A stretch of 11,623 nucleotides of DNA from assembly GCA_022579005.1 (NCBI GenBank), contig MU401999.1, positions 1-11,623 of the forward strand. Reading direction: 5' to 3'. The notes below the pieces were generated by a model. The model saw only the letters and a program-made list of their open reading frames with translations, had not been told where the DNA came from and made no database searches. Every line of letters starts with the position of its first letter. Positions within the stretch are counted from its first letter, which is position 1. The DNA is from Poronia punctata. Lineage: Eukaryota > Ascomycota > Sordariomycetes > Xylariales > Xylariaceae. Both the position numbers and the translations under genes were made by a program. Positions 9,428 through 11,623 of this stretch are shown here, piece by piece.

Positions 9428-9670
9428 TATAATAAAACACTTAGTTATAAGACTTACTAGCTATACTATAAGTATATAAACTTTATAAAAGCTAAACCTA
9501 TGCTAACTATTAGCTATAATTTAGCTAGTTATACCTTTTTTATTTTTTAGCAAGCCTAGTTACTTACTTAATTAACTAAATAAAGGTTATTTAATATACC
9601 TAGTTTTTAAAATCCCTGGGCAACATTACCTTATAACTACCTTATTACTTAAAGCCTTAAAATAAAGCAA
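9428..9670 (+). repeat. candidate 3' LTR (left part), less mutated
   Basis: The block begins right after the polypurine tract, as a 3' LTR must. G+C for 9421-9660 is 62 of 240 by hand count (about 26%), clearly above the 16% of the pol region, and CpC steps survive in ACCT, GCCT and TCCCTGGG. A TATA-like TATATAAA is at 9473-9480 and AATAAA at 9661-9666; both are weak evidence in AT-rich DNA. The 3' boundary is not seen: the LTR could end near 9670 or run on to about 10000. No second copy of this sequence exists in the window, so LTR status rests on the polypurine tract, orientation and position only. Confidence 0.6.
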
Positions 9671-10640
9671 AAAATTTAAAAATTTAAAAAACACTATATA
9701 TTAAGTATAAAAGTTATACTATTAACTATATATTAAAAGTAATCTTTAAAAAGTCTTTAAAATAATATATAAAATATTTATTTTAAAAAATATATTAAGA
9801 TTTTTTTTAACTATAATAAAAGTATAATAAAACATTTTTATTAGTTATTTTTAAAAATAAATATTTTAAAATATTATATATTTTTATAATATAGCCCAAA
9901 ACTTAATAAAAGGTTTTTACTAGAATTTTTATATTTAAAAATTAAGTATAGCGTTGCTATAAGCTTATAATAACACTATTTTAATATAATAATAAATAAA
10001 TAATTATTATAATTAGTAGTTAAACGCATTACTAACTATAGTATAAAAGGAATTAAAATTAAAACACTACTAAAGTATATAAAAAAACTAATTAAAGCAG
10101 CTAAATAAGCAACTAAAAAGTTATAAAAAAAGCTAAAACTATATTATATAGCATAAGCTTTTTAATTAAGCTATAGCTTAAAGCTATTAAAGCTACTATA
10201 TAGTTATATAATTAAACCTTATTTAAAGCGTATAATAATATAAGCCTTTTAAAAACGCTTAATACTTAGTTTAACTACTACTTTTATTAGTATATATTAT
10301 TAATAAGCAAAGCACTAATAAGTAATACTTAGGTTAACTAAATAAAAATAATAGCATATAAGTATAAAGCATATATATTAAAGCAAAATTACTTTACTAA
10401 TAAAAATAAGTAAAAATCTAAAAATAAACTATATATATATATATATATTAGTTATATAGTTAAATATATAGTGTTTATAATATATTAAATATAAATATTT
10501 ACTATAAAAATATTATAACTTAAAATATTAAGTTTAATAAATAGCAGTTTTATAACTTTAAAAAATATAAAAAAAAGATTATATAAGCATAAGATTATAT
10601 AAATTTGCTAAAATTAATTAAATTCCTTAGTACTTTATTA
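9671..10640. other. AT-rich stretch with no recognised gene
   Basis: Part of this may still be LTR or the flank of the element. I see no domain motif in the + strand frames I read, including 10040-10260, which is relatively rich in AAAGCT and CTA codons. A GCCC survives at about 9895. Composition returns to the typical mutated pattern after 9670. Confidence 0.5.
10430..10449. repeat. (TA)n microsatellite, about 20 bp
   Basis: An uninterrupted alternation of T and A runs through 10430-10449. It is the longest pure TA run I noticed and is followed by GTTATATAG. Runs like this are common in such AT-rich DNA. Confidence 0.85.
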
Positions 10641-10940
10641 ATAAACTATTTATTAGTCCGGCTAAGGGTTAATGTAATTATAATACGTTACTATTTATAG
10701 TACTATGTTAACTTAATTAATTAAAAAAAAAAGAAGTTATAAGGACTTTTTTTAGCAAGTTTTATATAGCTATAAAGGTTTGCAGTTAATTAAGACCTAT
10801 TAGCAATATAAGAGGAATATATATACCTTATATATTTAATATGCAAAAAATGTGTACTTTTTATATACTAGTTATGTATTATATACGTACACTGCGCATA
10901 TACTTTTTTAATAAGGTAAGTTTAATACAATTTATAACAA
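10641..10940. other. less mutated island, possible repeat end or unique DNA
   Basis: From about 10650 the sequence keeps steps that are nearly absent elsewhere: AGTCCGGCTAAGGG at 10655-10668, AAGGAC, AAGACC, AGAGGAA, TGTGTAC and TGCGC. The AGTCCGGCTAAGGG block sits after TTATT and could be one end of a DNA transposon or a polypurine-like run (TAAGGG) before an LTR starting TGTAATTA at about 10672; I find no partner copy in either orientation to decide. A GTGTAC ... GTACAC inverted pair flanks about 28 bases near 10855-10890. No ORF of useful length is present. Confidence 0.4.
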
Positions 10941-11623
10941 ATATATAAAAAACTAAATATTTATATTTATAAAATATTTGCGTTTTAATAGTTTTAATAT
11001 AGTTAATAAAGTTAAAGGTATTAAAAGAGATTTTAATACTTACTATTTTTTTTTAACTACATTTTTATTTTTTTATGCCTTTATTTTTAATTTATAAGCG
11101 ATCTACTATTACTTTAATTTTTATTTGCATTTAATTTATTATAATAAAAGACTTAAGTACTTAGTTAAAAGTTTTTTTTATAAACAAATTTGCAAAGTTA
11201 TTTTTTTTATTAATTTAACATACTTTTATAATCTCTTTTTTTTATAAGATTTTTATAGCAATATTACGTTAATTATAAAGCGTTTTTTTTACATATTTTT
11301 AAGTTTTATAAAATACTAGTAAAGCAACTTAAAATTAGTATAAAGTACTAAAAAAATTAAAAGTAATTTAAGTATTTTAAAAATTAAGTATAAAGTAGTA
11401 TATAAAGCAATAGCGCTGTTAACTTTATTAACTATATTATATAGTTTACTAGCAAAAACAAATTAAGTAATATGCTTATATTTATTTAAATTTTAATATA
11501 TAATATTGCTAGTAATTTTATATTTATCTTGCTTATAATTTAAAATTAATTTAGTAGCAAAAATAATAATAAAACTAATTTAAAAGCTTAAGTTAGTATT
11601 GTTAGCAAATAATTTATTTATAA
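10941..11623. other. T-rich/AT-rich stretch with no recognised gene
   Basis: The + strand is T-rich between about 11040 and 11320, so a decayed gene on the minus strand would be possible, but I found no motif in it. A 10-bp inverted repeat, AAAAGAGATT at 11023-11032 and AATCTCTTTT at 11230-11239, retains GAGA/TCTC, a context otherwise nearly lost, which suggests weaker mutation here. The end of the window from 11320 returns to the typical AGCT/ACT/AGT pattern. Confidence 0.45.

Larger units (their letters stand above)
4640..9670 (+). mobile_element. dead Ty3/gypsy chromovirus LTR retrotransposon
   Basis: Reverse transcriptase, RNase H, integrase and chromodomain follow one another on the + strand in the order that defines Ty3/gypsy chromoviruses, ending in a polypurine tract and a candidate 3' LTR. 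The left limit given is where pol homology becomes clear; gag, protease and the 5' LTR are not identified, and the element may start well upstream. The right limit is the end of the less mutated LTR-like block, not a proven LTR end. The coding part carries at least six frame changes (phases 3, 1, 3, 2, 3, 2, 3, 2, 1 along its length) and dozens of TAA/TAG codons, so it is long dead. Most substitutions relative to family consensus are C-to-T or G-to-A in codon terms: Asp to Asn, Glu to Lys, Gln to stop, Pro to Leu or Phe, Gly to Ser or Lys, Cys to Tyr. Confidence 0.93.
1..11623. other. AT-rich block hypermutated by a RIP-like process
   Basis: The whole window reads as DNA worn down by C-to-T changes on both strands. 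In a hand count of 6001-6600, 47 C and 47 G remain. Of the C, 27 follow G, 19 follow A, 1 follows T and none follows C; 36 are followed by T, 8 by A, 3 by G. Of the G, 43 are followed by C or T, only 2 by A and 2 by G. The RIP substrate ratio (CA+TG)/(AC+GT) there is 9/35, about 0.26, well inside the range taken as RIP. In 6301-6360 TA outnumbers AT by about 17 to 14. RIP is known from filamentous ascomycetes and acts on duplicated DNA; attributing this window to RIP is inference. Bacterial, mitochondrial or Plasmodium origin is less likely because a recognisable fungal-type chromovirus decayed by G-to-A and C-to-T transitions lies inside. Confidence 0.85.

Noticed and set aside
9473..9480. 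TATATAAA as the LTR promoter TATA box
   Set aside because: Such strings occur by chance many times in DNA of this composition; it is mentioned only as compatible with an LTR.
10914..10922. AAGGTAAGT as a 5' splice donor
   Set aside because: It fits the donor consensus, but there is no coding sequence on either side and no partner acceptor that I can justify.
1..11623. Mitochondrial or apicomplexan AT-rich genomic DNA
   Set aside because: There are no mitochondrial genes, tRNAs or rRNA, and the decayed chromovirus shows directional C-to-T/G-to-A decay at conserved codons, which points to RIP-like mutation of a fungal repeat rather than a naturally AT-rich genome.

Overview
This window is extremely AT-rich. 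In a hand count of 6001-6600, G+C is 94 of 600 bases (about 16%). It holds no intact gene that I can find. It looks like a repeat-derived AT-rich block from a filamentous ascomycete (Pezizomycotina) in which transposons have been destroyed by C-to-T / G-to-A mutation on both strands, as in repeat-induced point mutation (RIP). The organism is inferred from the mutation style plus the retroelement family. Nothing here identifies a species.

The one confidently identified resident is a dead Ty3/gypsy LTR retrotransposon of the chromovirus type, on the + strand. Its pol domains are still colinear: reverse transcriptase (about 4690-5460), RNase H (5530-5985), integrase with HHCC, catalytic core and C-terminal module (6640-7590), and a chromodomain (about 7690-7890). 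A polypurine tract (9415-9427) directly precedes a candidate 3' LTR beginning at 9428. At least six frame changes and a great many TAA/TAG codons interrupt it. Catalytic acidic residues have been turned into Asn or Lys, for example YLDD to YLNN, while the D-35-E spacing of integrase is preserved exactly.

Region by region: 1-1640 has nothing recognisable. 1693-1860 is an 84-bp tandem duplication inside a purine-rich stretch (1641-3250) that could be a decayed ORF for a highly charged protein. 3251-3660 has nothing recognisable. 3661-4023 is an unusually stop-poor frame upstream of pol, unrecognised, perhaps gag or another ORF of the element. 4024-4640 should hold the protease/connection region but could not be resolved. 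7891-9414 is an unexplained 1.5 kb between the chromodomain and the polypurine tract. 9428-9670 and 10641-10940 are less mutated islands that keep CC, GG and GA/TC steps. The rest (9671-10640, 10941-11623) is featureless AT-rich DNA. I found no 5' LTR.

The most interesting feature is the mutation spectrum. Surviving C is almost always preceded by A or G and usually followed by T. TpC/GpA is nearly absent, and by eye I find only two TCA and two TGA trinucleotides in 11.6 kb. That is broader than the classical CpA-only description of RIP.
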